From positions 682,001 to 746,000 of the forward strand of contig CP047423.1 of the NCBI GenBank assembly GCA_014058405.1: a stretch of DNA of 64,000 nt, written 5' to 3'. The notes under the pieces were generated by a model. It worked only from the letters and a program-made list of their open reading frames with translations. It did no database searches and was not told the origin of the DNA. Positions 10,366-19,320 of the stretch are shown one piece after another. Both the position numbers and the translations under genes were made by a program. Numbering within the stretch: the stretch's first letter is position 1; every line of letters starts with the position of its first letter. The DNA comes from Candidatus Nitrospira kreftii. Lineage in GTDB: Bacteria > Nitrospirota > Nitrospiria > Nitrospirales > Nitrospiraceae.

Positions 10366-11028
10366 TCAGGCGATCTGTCCGTCTTGCATGTGAATGATGC
10401 GGTCGGACTGGGCGGAGAGTTTGTCGTTATGTGTCACGATTACAAACGTGGTTCCGCGCGTTTTGTTCAAGGTGCGCATCAGCCCGAACAGCCCTTCCCC
10501 GCTGGTGGTATCGAGATTGCCGGTCGGTTCGTCGGCCAAGACTAAGTCCGGGTTCTGCATCAACGCGCGGGCCATGGCGACCCGTTGTTGTTCGCCCCCA
10601 GAGAGTTCGCCGGGCTTGTGGTGCAGGCGATGCCCTAATCCAACGTCTATGAGAAGCGCGGTGGCGTCGGCTTTGACTGAGGTTGGCTCTCGACGTTGGA
10701 CGAGCGCCGGCATGCAGGCATTTTCCAGCGCGGTGAACTCGGCGAGCAAATGATGAAACTGAAACACGAACCCGATCCGTCGATTGCGGAACTCCGCCTG
10801 TTGAGCGTCCGTCATGCGAAACAGATCTTGCCCATCGAACGTCACGGTGCCGCTGCTGGGTTTATCAAGCGTTCCAATAATATGGAGGAGGGTGCTTTTC
10901 CCGGCTCCGGAGGCCCCCACAATGGCGACCAACTCGCCGCGCTGAATCTCAAGATTGATCCCCTTGAGAACGGGTAGCTCATGGGATCCCATCGAAAACG
11001 ATTTGTGGAGATTGATCGCTTTAATCAT
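10366..11028 (-). CDS. lolD: Lipoprotein-releasing ABC transporter ATPase (LolD)
   Basis: ATPase that powers extraction of outer-membrane lipoproteins from the inner membrane. It has 220 residues with Walker A GASGAGKST, Q-loop region FVFQFHHLLAEFTALEN, signature LSGGEQQRVAMARAL, Walker B LVLADEPTGNLD and the switch histidine in VIVTHND. The sequence is of the LolD/MacB/FtsE branch. The location directly after the permease gene, in a run with lnt, fits lipoprotein trafficking. It is the last gene of the minus-strand run. Confidence 0.93.
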   Translation of the reverse strand: MIKAINLHKSFSMGSHELPVLKGINLEIQRGELVAIVGASGAGKSTLLHIIGTLDKPSSGTVTFDGQDLFRMTDAQQAEFRNRRIGFVFQFHHLLAEFTALENACMPALVQRREPTSVKADATALLIDVGLGHRLHHKPGELSGGEQQRVAMARALMQNPDLVLADEPTGNLDTTSGEGLFGLMRTLNKTRGTTFVIVTHNDKLSAQSDRIIHMQDGQIA

Positions 11029-11112
11029 ATTCAGTGATGAGCTATGAGGCCTGGAATATGAGGATGGGAATTACACCACAGCCTTCGGCAATCAATTCTC
11101 AGTTCTGCGAGT

Positions 11113-12390
11113 CTATTCATAACGTAACGCTGCGACCGGTTCCAATTTTGCCGCCTGATTGGCTGGGTACACTGTTGCCACAAAACTAATCAGAATGGCA
11201 GAGCCTGCCACGAGTAGGACATCTTCGGCCAGCACGTGAACCGGAATGGTTGAGATGTAGTACACGGACGGATCGAACGTCCAAAACGTTTGAATCAGCC
11301 AGAGAAATGTATAGCCCAGGGGAATGCCGATCCCGGTTCCGGCAAATCCGATGATCAACCCATTCAGCATGAAGATCCGTCGAATACTTCGTTTGGTCGC
11401 GCCCATGGCTTTGAGGATCGCAATTTCCTTCTGCTTCTCCGTGACGATCATGGTCAAGGTGCTGACGATGTTGAACGAGGCCACGATCGTAATTAAAACG
11501 AGCAGGAGAAACATCATCGTCTTCTCCAGCTTGAGTGCCGAAAAGAGATTCCGGTTCATTTGCATCCAATCTCTGGCTCCGTGGCTGAACCCCAGCTCTT
11601 GTTCGATGCGACGAGCGGTCTCTGCGGCTTGGAACACCTCGGTTACTTTGACCTCGATCCCGGACACGCTTCCATCCATGTTGAAAAACTTCTGGGCTTC
11701 ACCGAGTTCGATATAGGCTAGTGATGAGTCGTATTCGTACATGCCGGAATGAAAGAGCGCGACGATCGCGAAAGTGCGGATCTTGGGCACCATTCCCATC
11801 GCGCTGATCGGACCGACGGGGGAGACCACATTGACCGTATCGCCGACAAACGCGCCCAGCCGCAGCGCCAGTTCTTTACCAAGAATAATGCCGGGCTTTT
11901 CGACGACGCGGGGACGGCCTTCAGGGTCGTCCTCCGGTGCTTGGGTGACTTTCACCGGGGTGAGCAGATCGAGCAATTGACCGGACGTAATATTTTTTGA
12001 GAGCTCGGTGACGTTGGCTTCGCGTTTCGGGTCGATCCCACGGAGGACGATTCCCTGCACGCCCGATTGAGTGGTCAGGAGGACTTGGCGGAGCACAAAG
12101 GGTGTCGCGGCCACGACATCAGGTACGGTCTGAATCTTGTCGGCCAGACCGTCGTAGTCGGTCATATTCTCTTTCATGCGTTCTTGGACGATGATATGGG
12201 CCGTCGTGCCGAGAATCTTACTCTGAATATCTTCCCGGAAGCCGGTCATAATCCCAACTGTGCCGATGAGCGCTGCCACGCCCAACGTGATGCCGGCGAT
12301 CGACACGAACGTGTTCAGCGAGATCGTCCGGTTGCGACGCTTGGCGCGCAGGTAGCGGAGCCCGACGAAAATTTCATAAGGAAGAGCCAC
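11113..12390 (-). CDS. lolC: Lipoprotein-releasing ABC transporter permease (LolC/LolE type)
   Basis: 425-residue inner-membrane protein. The N-terminal segment YEIFVGLRYLRAKRRN is the usual LolC/E start, followed by a transmembrane helix (about residues 25-48) and a large periplasmic MacB-like domain. Three more helices lie in the C-terminal FtsX-like half (about residues 270-415). Only one permease gene is next to lolD. Either a homodimer serves both LolC and LolE roles (as in LolF-type systems) or a second permease lies elsewhere. It starts one base after the lysS stop and is separated from lolD by 84 bases. Confidence 0.9.
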   Translation of the reverse strand: MALPYEIFVGLRYLRAKRRNRTISLNTFVSIAGITLGVAALIGTVGIMTGFREDIQSKILGTTAHIIVQERMKENMTDYDGLADKIQTVPDVVAATPFVLRQVLLTTQSGVQGIVLRGIDPKREANVTELSKNITSGQLLDLLTPVKVTQAPEDDPEGRPRVVEKPGIILGKELALRLGAFVGDTVNVVSPVGPISAMGMVPKIRTFAIVALFHSGMYEYDSSLAYIELGEAQKFFNMDGSVSGIEVKVTEVFQAAETARRIEQELGFSHGARDWMQMNRNLFSALKLEKTMMFLLLVLITIVASFNIVSTLTMIVTEKQKEIAILKAMGATKRSIRRIFMLNGLIIGFAGTGIGIPLGYTFLWLIQTFWTFDPSVYYISTIPVHVLAEDVLLVAGSAILISFVATVYPANQAAKLEPVAALRYE

Positions 12391-12391
12391 G

Positions 12392-13876
12392 CTATGGTTT
12401 CTCCGGCCTCAATTGCGGGAAGAGGACCACATCGCGGATAGAAGCTTGATCGGTGAATAACATGATCAATCGGTCGATGCCGATCCCTTCTCCGGCGGTC
12501 GGTGGCATCCCGCACTCCAGGGCGCGAAGAAAGTCCTCATCGACGAGATGGGCTTCATCGTCCCCCGCCTCACGCTGAGCGGCCTGGCCGTCGAACCGTT
12601 CGCGTTGGTCCAACGGATCGTTCAACTCGGAAAAGGCGTTGGCGATTTCCCTGCCGGCGATGAACAGCTCAAATCGGTCGGTCAGAGTTGGGTCTGAATC
12701 TTTTCGTCTGGCAAGCGGAGAAATGTCGATCGGATAATCGGTAATAAACGTGGGTTGCTGCAAATTCGGTTCGACGGTTTCCTCGAAGATCTCATTGACG
12801 ATCGTGAACAGCGACGCCTTCGGGTCCACCGGCACGCGCAGCCGCTGAGCAGCGGCCAACGCCTTGTCTCGATCATGTAGCACGGATGGATCTAGGCTAT
12901 TCACCTCAAGAATAGCTTGGTGATAAGACCATCGTCGCCATGGAGGCGTAAGCACAATGTCATTCCCTTGGTAGGGGATGACCGTCTTGCCGAGTATCTG
13001 TTGGGCGAGGCTGGAGACCAACTCTTCCGTAAGGGTAATCAGGTCCTGATAATCCGCATACGACACGTAGAACTCCAGCATCGTGAACTCGGGATTGTGG
13101 ATCGTCGAGATACCTTCATTTCGAAAGTTCCGATTGATCTCGAACACTCGTGGAAATCCACCGACGATCAAGCGTTTCAGATAGAGTTCCGGGGCAATGC
13201 GCAGGTAGAGATCGACGCCGAGCGCATTATGGTGCGTGACGAACGGTTTGGCGGTGGCGCCTCCGGGAATCGGATGCATCATGGGGGTCTCGACTTCAAG
13301 GAAGCCTCGCTCGATCAGAAACGCTCGAATGCCGGCGATGATGCGGCTTCTAGTGGAGAAGATCTGGTGGACTTGAGGATTGGCGATCAGGTCGACATAG
13401 CGTTGTCGATACCGTGTTTCGACATCCGTCAGGCCATGCCACTTTTCCGGGAGCGGGCGGAGGGCTTTGCTCAGAAACGTCAGGTGATGAACTTCAACCG
13501 TGAATTCATTCGTCTTTGTGCGGAACAAGGTTCCGGTGACGCCGATCCAATCGCCCAGATCGAGCTGCTCCACCACGGTGTAGGCCTGTTCCGATAGCAG
13601 ATCTTTCTTGAGATACACCTGGAGGCGGTCGGCTCCGTCTTGCAGAACTGCAAACCCAGCCTTCCCAAAACGACGCAGCGCGACGACACGTCCGGCGATG
13701 GTGCAGGAGATCTTTTCCTGCTCCAATGTTTCCTTGGGTTTTTCGCCATGCTGTTTCAGCAGTTGTCCGGCCCGGTCTTTGACCTCGAAGCGACTGCCGT
13801 AGGGAGCGACGCCGGCCTCTCGAAGAAGGTCGAGTTTCTTGATCCGTTGTTGCCGCTGTTCGTTCAGTTCGTCCAT
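12392..13876 (-). CDS. lysS: Lysyl-tRNA synthetase, class II (LysS)
   Basis: Charges tRNA-Lys with lysine. It has 494 residues: an N-terminal OB-fold anticodon domain (GRVVALRRFGKAGFAVLQDG) and a class II catalytic core. Motif 2 is visible in RNFRNEGISTIHNPEFTMLE and motif 3 in GIGIDRLIML. The segment VETPMMHPIPGGATAKPF is specific to LysS. It sits between prfB (18-base gap) and lolC (one-base gap) in the minus-strand run, so it is probably part of one transcript. Confidence 0.96.
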   Translation of the reverse strand: MDELNEQRQQRIKKLDLLREAGVAPYGSRFEVKDRAGQLLKQHGEKPKETLEQEKISCTIAGRVVALRRFGKAGFAVLQDGADRLQVYLKKDLLSEQAYTVVEQLDLGDWIGVTGTLFRTKTNEFTVEVHHLTFLSKALRPLPEKWHGLTDVETRYRQRYVDLIANPQVHQIFSTRSRIIAGIRAFLIERGFLEVETPMMHPIPGGATAKPFVTHHNALGVDLYLRIAPELYLKRLIVGGFPRVFEINRNFRNEGISTIHNPEFTMLEFYVSYADYQDLITLTEELVSSLAQQILGKTVIPYQGNDIVLTPPWRRWSYHQAILEVNSLDPSVLHDRDKALAAAQRLRVPVDPKASLFTIVNEIFEETVEPNLQQPTFITDYPIDISPLARRKDSDPTLTDRFELFIAGREIANAFSELNDPLDQRERFDGQAAQREAGDDEAHLVDEDFLRALECGMPPTAGEGIGIDRLIMLFTDQASIRDVVLFPQLRPEKP

Positions 13877-13894
13877 GGTTCAATTACGTGAGGA

Positions 13895-15041
13895 CTACAA
13901 TTCGTCCTCAGGTCCACCGACGGGCGCGAGCGGCTCACTGCCCTTTCCGAGCTTCTTTTTCAAAAACGCTTCGATGAATCCATCGAGATCCCCGTCCATG
14001 ACGGATGACACATTGCTGATCTGATGGCCGGTTCGGTGGTCTTTAACCATTTGGTAGGGTTGGAACACGTAGGAGCGAATCTGGCTGCCCCATGCGATGT
14101 CCTTCTTCTCACCGACGATCGCGTTAAATTCCGCTTCCTTCTTTTTCTGTTCCAACTCAAAGAGGCGCCCTTTCAAGATCTTCATGGCGCCGTTTCGATT
14201 TTGAAGCTGCGAGCGCTCATTCTGACATTGCACGACAATGCCGCTCGGCAAGTGCGTAATGCGGATGGCGGTTTCAACTTTGTTGACATTTTGGCCTCCC
14301 GCACCACCGGCGCGGAAGGTATCGATCCGGAGATCCTTATCGTCGACTACGACGTCGATATCTTCACTCAGCTCCGGATATACGAACACGGACGCAAACG
14401 ACGTGTGCCGTCGCTTGTTCGAATCGAAGGGGGAGATGCGAACCAGTCGATGAACTCCTGCTTCCGCCTTCAGGTAGCCATAGGCATACGGTCCGGTGAT
14501 CGAAATCGTCACGCTCTTGATACCGGCTTCGTCGCCGGGCAACAGATCTAATGTTTCCACCTTGAACTTCTTGTGCTCCGCCCACCGCACATACATTCGG
14601 AGGAGCATCTGTGCCCAATCCTGTGATTCCGTGCCTCCGGCGCCGGGATGAATCGCGATGATGGCGTTGTTAGGGTCCAGGTCGCCTGAGAGCAGAAGCT
14701 CCAGCCGCAGCGTGGCGAGGCGCGGCTCCAATTGTTTTAATTCACTGGTAAGCTCGGCCTCGATTCCCGCATCGCCGCTTTCATGCGCAAGTTCCAACAG
14801 CGCCCCGAGGTCCCCCATTTTGGCTTCAATTTCATGCCACTGCTGGAGTTCGTGTTCGATGGTCGCCTTTTTCCGACTCACCACGGCAGCGGTGCGGGTG
14901 TCGTTCCAGAAATGCGGCTGGCCCATCTGCGCTTGAAGTTCTTCCAACTCGGCGGTCATATGAGCGAAGTCAAAGATGCCCCCGTAATTCGGAAATTTGC
15001 TCGCCGAGATCGCGAACCCGAACTTCGACTTCCTCTAACAT
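13895..15041 (-). CDS. prfB: Peptide chain release factor 2 (RF2), expressed by programmed +1 frameshift
   Basis: RF2 terminates translation at UGA and UAA. The full gene starts at ATG 15041 behind a GGAAGGAGG ribosome site. Twenty-three codons are read to an in-frame TGA (14972-14970). Reading then resumes in the +1 frame (GAC TTC GCT CAT) and continues to 13895, giving a 381-residue product. The body carries the RF2 anticodon-like tripeptide SPF ([15 protein letters not shown]) and the GGQ motif ([15 protein letters not shown]) that triggers peptide release. Starting at the later ATG 14959 would remove the N-terminal helix. The frameshift is a known autoregulatory device: when RF2 is scarce, UGA is read slowly and frameshifting rises. 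Its start lies 18 bases after the lnt stop. Confidence 0.95.
14969..14983 (-). promoter_or_regulatory. prfB programmed +1 frameshift site
   Basis: On the minus strand the sequence reads CGG GGG CAT CTT TGA C. The pyrimidine-start CTT codon followed by UGA and C is the conserved RF2 slippery site. The G-run just upstream (14983-14979) acts as the internal Shine-Dalgarno that stimulates slippage. Codon spacing between the G-run and CTT is the same as in the Escherichia coli site. Confidence 0.93.
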
Positions 15042-15059
15042 GGAACGATCCTCCTTCCA

Positions 15060-16676
15060 TCAGGCCGGCGTGATAACCGTCAGGGTTGGTTCCTTCGTAC
15101 GGAAGTACCCGAACAGAAATAAAAGTCCGCAGATTATAACACAGGCGTACGCAAACACGTCGCCATAGTAGCTGTAAAATGTGCGAGAGTGTTTGATCGG
15201 AATCGTCGCCTGTAAGGCCAGTTCCGTAAATAGGGGCGTTGCCTGGGTGACTTCTCCGAACGGATCGACGAACCCGGAAATTCCCGTATTGGCGGCACGT
15301 GCGAACGCGAGGTGATTTTCGACCGAACGAAAGACCACCATCGCAAAGTGTTGAGCCGGCGCCGAGGACGGTCCAAACCATCCATCATTCGTGATCGTCA
15401 CCAGAAACTCCGCGCCGTTGGCGGCGAACTGACGGACCAAGTCCGGGAAAATCACTTCGTAGCAGATCGCGACGCCGAACCTCACAGCCCGCGGAGTAGT
15501 GGACGTGCCGCGTTCCCACGACTTGGGGTGAAACGACAAGATCTTCGACCCCGGTCCCGGCTCAAAGTCGCCGATGCCCTCGACAAGTTTGTCGAGAAAG
15601 AACAGCAATGATGATTTCAGGGGGATGTATTCTCCGAACGGCACGAGATGGTGCTTGTCATACCGGCCGAGGATCGTGCCGTCTATTCCCAGCAGATAGG
15701 CACTGTTCAGAAGATACGGGCGACGGTCTGGATAAAACCGAAGCGCAGGACTGCCGAGTAGGAGCGGCGCTTGAGCACGTTCCGCCCACGCGATCAGCTC
15801 GAGCTGATATTCCTTTTCGCGCTCCAAGATGAACGGTGTTGCCGCTTCCGGCCACACGATCAAGTCCATATCCGTGCCGAGCTGAGTCGTCAGGCGGTCA
15901 AAGCGTCGCATGGTCTCATCGCGAAACGACGCATCCCACTTCACGGCTTGATCGATATTCGGTTGAACGACACCCACAGTGACGGAAGGTTGTCCCTCTT
16001 TGACGGCTCTGTCGCTCAGGACGGCCGAACTGTAGAACCACGAAAGGACCATGCAAGCCGCTGCCGTCGTGAGGAGTTCCCATGGAAGTTTGGCCGGGTG
16101 AACGCCACGGAAAAACGGCATGATCCACAAAATGAGCTCGGCCAAGGCCACATTCACGAGCACGACTAAGAAAGATACTCCATAGACCCCTGTATGGTCT
16201 GCCACTTGGATCAAGTCCAATTCACGGTATTGTGAATAGCCCAGGAGACACCATGGAAGACCTGAGAGGAGGTAGGTCCGAGCGAATTCGAGCGCGACCC
16301 AGAAGCAGGGGGCAAAGAAAATTCCATAGCGTGGGATGAGCTCGCGGAGCCAGACAAACGCGAGGCTATAGAGCGCGACGTACAGTCCGAGGTAGGCGGT
16401 AAGGAGCAGGAGAATCGCGTAACTGATGGGTTCTGGTACCTTGCCGTAGGTCGTCATGGCCGTGACGACCCAGGACATGATGCCGGTGAATCCGATGACT
16501 CCGCTCAACCAGCCGATCCAAAATGCTCGTTGTCTGGAACATTGATCGAGCGCGAGATGGAGGGGAATGAGGACGACCCAGGCCAGCAGTCCCCAGTCGA
16601 ACTTCGGAAAGCAGAGCGGCAACAACAGCCCGCTCGCGCAGGCAAACATGATTTGGCGCGAACGAACTCCATTCAT
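15060..16676 (-). CDS. lnt: Apolipoprotein N-acyltransferase (Lnt)
   Basis: Adds the third acyl chain to the N-terminal cysteine of lipoproteins in the inner membrane. This fits both the Lol genes in the same run and the many lipoproteins in this window. ATG 16676 gives 538 residues; an upstream TTG would add 18 poorly hydrophobic residues. About six transmembrane helices form the N-terminal half. The nitrilase-like domain follows, with the catalytic glutamate in LIVWPEAATPF, the lysine in RYDKHHLVPFGEYIP and the cysteine in GVAICYEVIFPDLVR. A final helix lies near the C-terminus. Confidence 0.94.
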   Translation of the reverse strand: MNGVRSRQIMFACASGLLLPLCFPKFDWGLLAWVVLIPLHLALDQCSRQRAFWIGWLSGVIGFTGIMSWVVTAMTTYGKVPEPISYAILLLLTAYLGLYVALYSLAFVWLRELIPRYGIFFAPCFWVALEFARTYLLSGLPWCLLGYSQYRELDLIQVADHTGVYGVSFLVVLVNVALAELILWIMPFFRGVHPAKLPWELLTTAAACMVLSWFYSSAVLSDRAVKEGQPSVTVGVVQPNIDQAVKWDASFRDETMRRFDRLTTQLGTDMDLIVWPEAATPFILEREKEYQLELIAWAERAQAPLLLGSPALRFYPDRRPYLLNSAYLLGIDGTILGRYDKHHLVPFGEYIPLKSSLLFFLDKLVEGIGDFEPGPGSKILSFHPKSWERGTSTTPRAVRFGVAICYEVIFPDLVRQFAANGAEFLVTITNDGWFGPSSAPAQHFAMVVFRSVENHLAFARAANTGISGFVDPFGEVTQATPLFTELALQATIPIKHSRTFYSYYGDVFAYACVIICGLLFLFGYFRTKEPTLTVITPA

Positions 16677-16791
16677 CGTGCCGTACCTTAGCGAAAAGAT
16701 TCGCCGACTTGCAAGAGAATGCTCGAACAATCAGCGGCTTGGGACGTTTCTCACGTGCTTTTCCCCGGCAAGGTAGGGTATTCTTGACTTA

Positions 16792-17121
16792 ATGGAACGG
16801 CGTCAGCATCGTCGCGTGTCGGGACAGGTTAAGACTCTCCTTCGGGCAAACTCGCATGAGGTGGAAGGGGAGACGGTCGATCTTTCACTGGGCGGCGCCA
16901 GGATCGAGAGCTCGCTGGATGTGCAACCGGGCAAGCCGATCGTGGTCAAACTCTTGATTCCAGGTGACGACGTTCCGATCGTGATTGAGCAAGCGCAGGT
17001 ACAATGGAGGGTTGATCGGACCTTCGGCGTCAGATTTCTTGATGTGCCACAACAGGAGCTGGATGAGTTAGAAATGTTGATCGATGAATGCATTGCACTG
17101 GATGAAAGAAGAGAGGCATGA
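16792..17121 (+). CDS. PilZ-domain protein (probable cyclic-di-GMP receptor)
   Basis: Single-domain 109-residue protein. The N-terminal arginine cluster (RRQHRR) and the later DLSLGGARI are the two c-di-GMP-contacting motifs of PilZ domains (RxxxR and D/NxSxxG). The C-terminus EMLIDECIALDERREA is helical. Such stand-alone PilZ proteins act as small adaptors that respond to c-di-GMP. Its stop overlaps the start of the next small membrane protein (ATGA), so the two are probably made together. No cyclase or phosphodiesterase is nearby. Confidence 0.85.
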   Translation: MERRQHRRVSGQVKTLLRANSHEVEGETVDLSLGGARIESSLDVQPGKPIVVKLLIPGDDVPIVIEQAQVQWRVDRTFGVRFLDVPQQELDELEMLIDECIALDERREA

Positions 17122-17333
17122 AACTGGTGAGCACTCAGAACGAACCTCAGAATGACGACCCGCGCAGTTGGATGGGAGCCGAAGCGACGGTCGGTTCCCA
17201 AGCCCGCAGCTATATCCGCCGTCAAGCAGGGCCACCGGCATCGCTACTCGGCGTCATCCTCGGTCTTACCTTCCTCGGCGGCCTCGCCTTGGGCAGCTCT
17301 TTCGGTCTGCTTTGTCGGAACAAGAGTAAATAG
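17118..17333 (+). CDS. Small membrane protein, translationally coupled to the PilZ gene
   Basis: 71 residues of unknown function. The first 40 residues are polar. The C-terminal part has one clear transmembrane segment (LLGVILGLTFLGGLALGS) and a short basic tail ending in RNKSK. It overlaps the PilZ gene by four bases (ATGA), which supports that it is real and that the two products may act together. No family is recognised. Confidence 0.6.
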   Translation: MKLVSTQNEPQNDDPRSWMGAEATVGSQARSYIRRQAGPPASLLGVILGLTFLGGLALGSSFGLLCRNKSK

Positions 17334-17538
17334 CGCGTCTGCAGCTTACGCTGTATCGAGAATCTTCCATATGTGACACGGTATCTTGCATTTCTTACCT
17401 GTCCGATCCAGCCAGCACACCGCCTCAGATATAACGCGTTCATCATGACAGAGATTCCGGAAGCTTGCCGAATCCTCCCATGATTGCGGTCTGATCAACA
17501 GGCTACTTCTGCATCTCAGTCAGGTATAGAATGAAGAT

Positions 17539-18594
17539 ATGTCGCATCTCATGAGATCGTCACCTTTGGGTGTCAAGGTTGTCGCTAGACATGCAACAGT
17601 CCCGTTTGTTGTTGGACTTTTCCTAATCACGCTACCGCTTTCCATTCAATCGGCCCAGATCGAGCCGGATCGAGGATCTTGGCGTATGGCAGCTCCGATG
17701 CCGACGAAGCGGACGGAGGTAGCGACTGCGACGCTGGAGGGGAAAATCTGCGTGGTTGGTGGGTTTGAAAAGCCCAGTCTCGGCAATGTGCTGAATTTGG
17801 CGATCACGCCATCAGTCGAAGTGTATGATCCAACGGCTGACCGGTGGACGTCCAAAGCTTCAATGCCGGTCGGCTTGCACCATATCGGGATTGGTGTTGC
17901 AGGCGGACGATTATACGTGATTGGGGGATACAGCAAATCTGGTCTCGGCGTCTGGAATCCAGTGGCAACAGTCTATGCCTATGATCCAACTACGGATAGC
18001 TGGACTGAGCGCGCTCCGATGCCGACAGCGAGAGGCGCATTGTCTGTAACGGAGCACGACGGAAAGTTGTATGCCATCGGCGGGTATGATCGGAAAGCCA
18101 ACAATGCGCAGGTCGAAGTTTATGATCCTCTGCACAATGTCTGGACGACAGCTGCGCCAATCCCGACGCCTCGGGATCATCTTGCGGCGGCCACGATCGA
18201 CGGGAAGATTTATGCAATCGGCGGACGCCTAGATGGTGACTATTCTCGCAATCTCTCTGTGACAGAACGGTACGACCCTGTGAACGATCGCTGGACACGT
18301 GTCGCGGACTTGCCGACTGCGCGGAGCGGTATCACCGCTGCGGTTATTGAGGGAACGATCTACGTCATGGGTGGCGAGGGAGCTGCTGGTACGTTCAATG
18401 AGAACGAAGGCTATGATCCGGCGCACAATGTGTGGCAGCGTATGGCCCCAATGCCGACGGCGCGTCATGGTTTGGGATCAGCAGTCGTGCAGGGGCGGAT
18501 TTATGTGATCAGCGGCGGCCCGACGCCCGGCGGCTCCTTCAGCGATCTGAATGAAGTGTTTATCCCTCCAGGAACCAGTGTAAAGGCCGACTGA
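17539..18594 (+). CDS. Secreted Kelch-repeat protein
   Basis: 351 residues. A hydrophobic signal segment (VVGLFLITLPLSIQSAQ, about residues 22-40) is followed by about six Kelch blades. Each blade shows the pattern of a GG turn, a tyrosine, VYDPxxDxWT and APMPTAR (for example VEVYDPLHNVWTTAAPIPT). Six blades make a closed beta-propeller, usually a binding scaffold or, in some secreted proteins, a sialidase-like fold. There is no sign of catalytic residues. The TATAGAAT just upstream of the start is too close to the ATG to be a usual -10. It stands alone, convergent with the CPBP protease gene. Confidence 0.85.
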   Translation: MSHLMRSSPLGVKVVARHATVPFVVGLFLITLPLSIQSAQIEPDRGSWRMAAPMPTKRTEVATATLEGKICVVGGFEKPSLGNVLNLAITPSVEVYDPTADRWTSKASMPVGLHHIGIGVAGGRLYVIGGYSKSGLGVWNPVATVYAYDPTTDSWTERAPMPTARGALSVTEHDGKLYAIGGYDRKANNAQVEVYDPLHNVWTTAAPIPTPRDHLAAATIDGKIYAIGGRLDGDYSRNLSVTERYDPVNDRWTRVADLPTARSGITAAVIEGTIYVMGGEGAAGTFNENEGYDPAHNVWQRMAPMPTARHGLGSAVVQGRIYVISGGPTPGGSFSDLNEVFIPPGTSVKAD

Positions 18595-18720
18595 TTCCAT
18601 CCTTCTTGTCGCTTTGACCGTAGAGCGGTACCCATTCCTTCAATCGACCGCGCTTCACGACATTCATTCGAATACGCGTGTGGGACCAGAATCATCGAGG
18701 GAATCCAACTGCGGGTTATT

Positions 18721-19320
18721 TTATCTGGAAAAGTTTAGAAAGGTGGCACCGCCGATGAGAAGAAAGTAACCGGTATTATAGAAGACATGCAGAATGATCG
18801 ACGGATACACAGATCCGAAGCGATCTCGGACAAAGCCGAAACAGAGGGAGGGGATGAGCACGAGCAAGGACCACGAGGTGGAATGGCTGGCCAGATGGGC
18901 TAATGTGAACGAAAGAGATGTCAGGAGGTTGGCGAGGGAAAGGCCATGCCATGTCTTCTGCCCCATGGATTGCAATAAATAACCCTGGAGGATGCCGCGG
19001 AACAGCAATTCTTCGCACAGAGGCTTCCAGAGCGCGACAGAGAAAAACGCCGCTGACCATATGGCATACAAAGGCAGTGGTTGAAATGCAAAGAACCCGA
19101 TCATGGCAAGCCATACAATCGGGCCAAGAGCGAGCAACAAGAGAAACAGAGAATTGCGATGAAAGGGACGGTTGTATTGAAGGCCCAGTAATGCCATTGC
19201 TTGTGCTGGACGGCTTAGTTTAGGGAGTACCCCAGAGGAAACATCCTGAACCGCGACCATGTGGTCAAGGTAAAGCTCCCGCCGTGCCGCCACTCCTCGC
19301 GTTCCAAAATTAAGTTTCAT
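18721..19320 (-). CDS. CPBP-family (CAAX/glutamic) intramembrane protease, probable sorting-signal processing enzyme
   Basis: 199-residue multi-pass membrane protein. The start at ATG 19320 overlaps the stop of the subtilase gene (ATGA); a longer in-frame reading to 19413 would run deep into that gene. The CPBP motifs are all present: EELLFRG (paired glutamates and arginine), the histidine in SFTLAH and HVFYNTGY with the last His/Asn pair. Some CPBP proteases process C-terminal sorting tails (for example the MrtJ enzymes of JDVT-CTERM systems, or MrtX). The coupled subtilase has just such a tail, so it is a likely substrate. That pairing is an inference from context. Confidence 0.85.
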   Translation of the reverse strand: MKLNFGTRGVAARRELYLDHMVAVQDVSSGVLPKLSRPAQAMALLGLQYNRPFHRNSLFLLLLALGPIVWLAMIGFFAFQPLPLYAIWSAAFFSVALWKPLCEELLFRGILQGYLLQSMGQKTWHGLSLANLLTSLSFTLAHLASHSTSWSLLVLIPSLCFGFVRDRFGSVYPSIILHVFYNTGYFLLIGGATFLNFSR

